Of a DNA stretch of 6,019 nucleotides, positions 5,862-6,019 are shown piece after piece. The position numbers and the translations under genes are program-made. This DNA comes from Desulfobacteraceae bacterium (GTDB lineage Bacteria > Desulfobacterota > DSM-4660 > Desulfatiglandales > Desulfatiglandaceae). Under the pieces are notes generated by a model that was not told the origin of the DNA, made no database searches, and saw nothing but the letters and a program-made list of their open reading frames with translations. The DNA lies in assembly GCA_030632525.1 (NCBI GenBank), contig DAOVUP010000114.1, positions 1 through 6,019 on the forward strand. The letters are read 5' to 3'. The number at the start of each line of letters is the position of its first letter. The stretch's first letter is position 1.

Positions 5862-6000
5862 AGGCTGTCCGAGAATGAGAAATTTGTTGCAAGGTCAAGG
5901 AAGGCGAAGATTTTAACCGCAGGAATACATGGAGTATTTTGAGGATTAAAATCTGAGTCTGACGCAGAGATTGCGAAAAATAGCCATTCTCGGACAGCCT
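5862..6000 (+). repeat. Dispersed structured palindromic repeat, copy 2 (after thiolase)
   Basis: A 139-bp element starting two bases after the thiolase stop codon. It is closed by a perfect 16-bp terminal inverted repeat (5862-5877 with 5985-6000). Nested inside are a perfect 9-bp stem AGATTTTAA (5908-5916) / TTAAAATCT (5946-5954) and an inner hairpin AATAC (5924-5928)-ATGGA-GTATT (5934-5938). The core is homologous to copy 1 in the mltG leader, in the same orientation. No target-site duplication is obvious at the ends. A minus-strand ORF covers it together with the thiolase 3' end but looks spurious. At this position it may act as a 3' mRNA-stabilising or processing structure; that is inference. 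Confidence 0.88.
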
Positions 6001-6007
6001 CGCTGTC
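5993..6007 (+). other. Small hairpin overlapping the right arm of repeat copy 2
   Basis: GACAGC (5993-5998) and GCTGTC (6002-6007) form a perfect 6-bp stem with a CTC loop. The left half is part of the repeat's right terminal arm, so this local hairpin competes with the long-range closing stem. The last bases of the window (6008-6019) show nothing I can identify. Confidence 0.4.
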
Positions 6008-6019
6008 AGCACCTGAACG

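Noticed and set aside
5767..6012. 81-residue minus-strand ORF over the thiolase 3' end and repeat copy 2
   Set aside because: It is made of the antisense of the thiolase C-terminus plus the palindromic repeat; the repeat's differences between copies are mostly non-synonymous in any frame.
1..6019. tRNA, rRNA, CRISPR array or transposase gene
   Set aside because: No cloverleaf, regular spacer-repeat array or transposase-like ORF is visible on either strand; the only repeats are the two structured elements and the short motif around etfB.

Overview
The window looks like a chromosomal segment of an anaerobic bacterium, most probably a Desulfobacterota (former Deltaproteobacteria) sulfate reducer or syntroph. 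That is an inference from gene content: a CoA-disulfide-reductase-like flavoenzyme, a clostridial-type electron-transfer flavoprotein beta subunit and a biosynthetic-type thiolase, separated by repeat-bearing spacers. No ribosomal or other marker gene is present to fix the taxon.

Left part, minus strand: the 5' part of a DUF2752-type membrane protein (1-170) lies just downstream of an uncharacterised 221-residue integral membrane protein (184-849). Both are transcribed leftward. A 259-bp divergent spacer (850-1108) holds overlapping weak promoter candidates.

Right part, plus strand: (i) an FAD/NAD(P)H oxidoreductase of the CoA-disulfide reductase / NADH oxidase family (1109-2449); (ii) mltG, the membrane-anchored endolytic murein transglycosylase (2620-3654); (iii) etfB (3780-4571) and (iv) a thiolase (4610-5860). 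The last two are 38 bp apart and probably form one operon for acyl-CoA metabolism: EtfB carries electrons from acyl-CoA dehydrogenation and the thiolase cleaves or forms 3-oxoacyl-CoA. No etfA follows in the window, and mltG has no functional link to its neighbours.

The most interesting non-coding content is a pair of 138/139-bp structured repeats. One fills most of the leader of mltG (2466-2603) and the other directly follows the thiolase stop (5862-6000). They share a well conserved core (about 88% identity by my count). Each is closed by a 16-bp terminal inverted repeat whose sequence differs between the copies while pairing is kept, through wobble or compensatory changes. They look like a dispersed, non-autonomous palindromic element whose folded form is under constraint. 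A second, shorter repeat (12 bp, inverted) flanks etfB.
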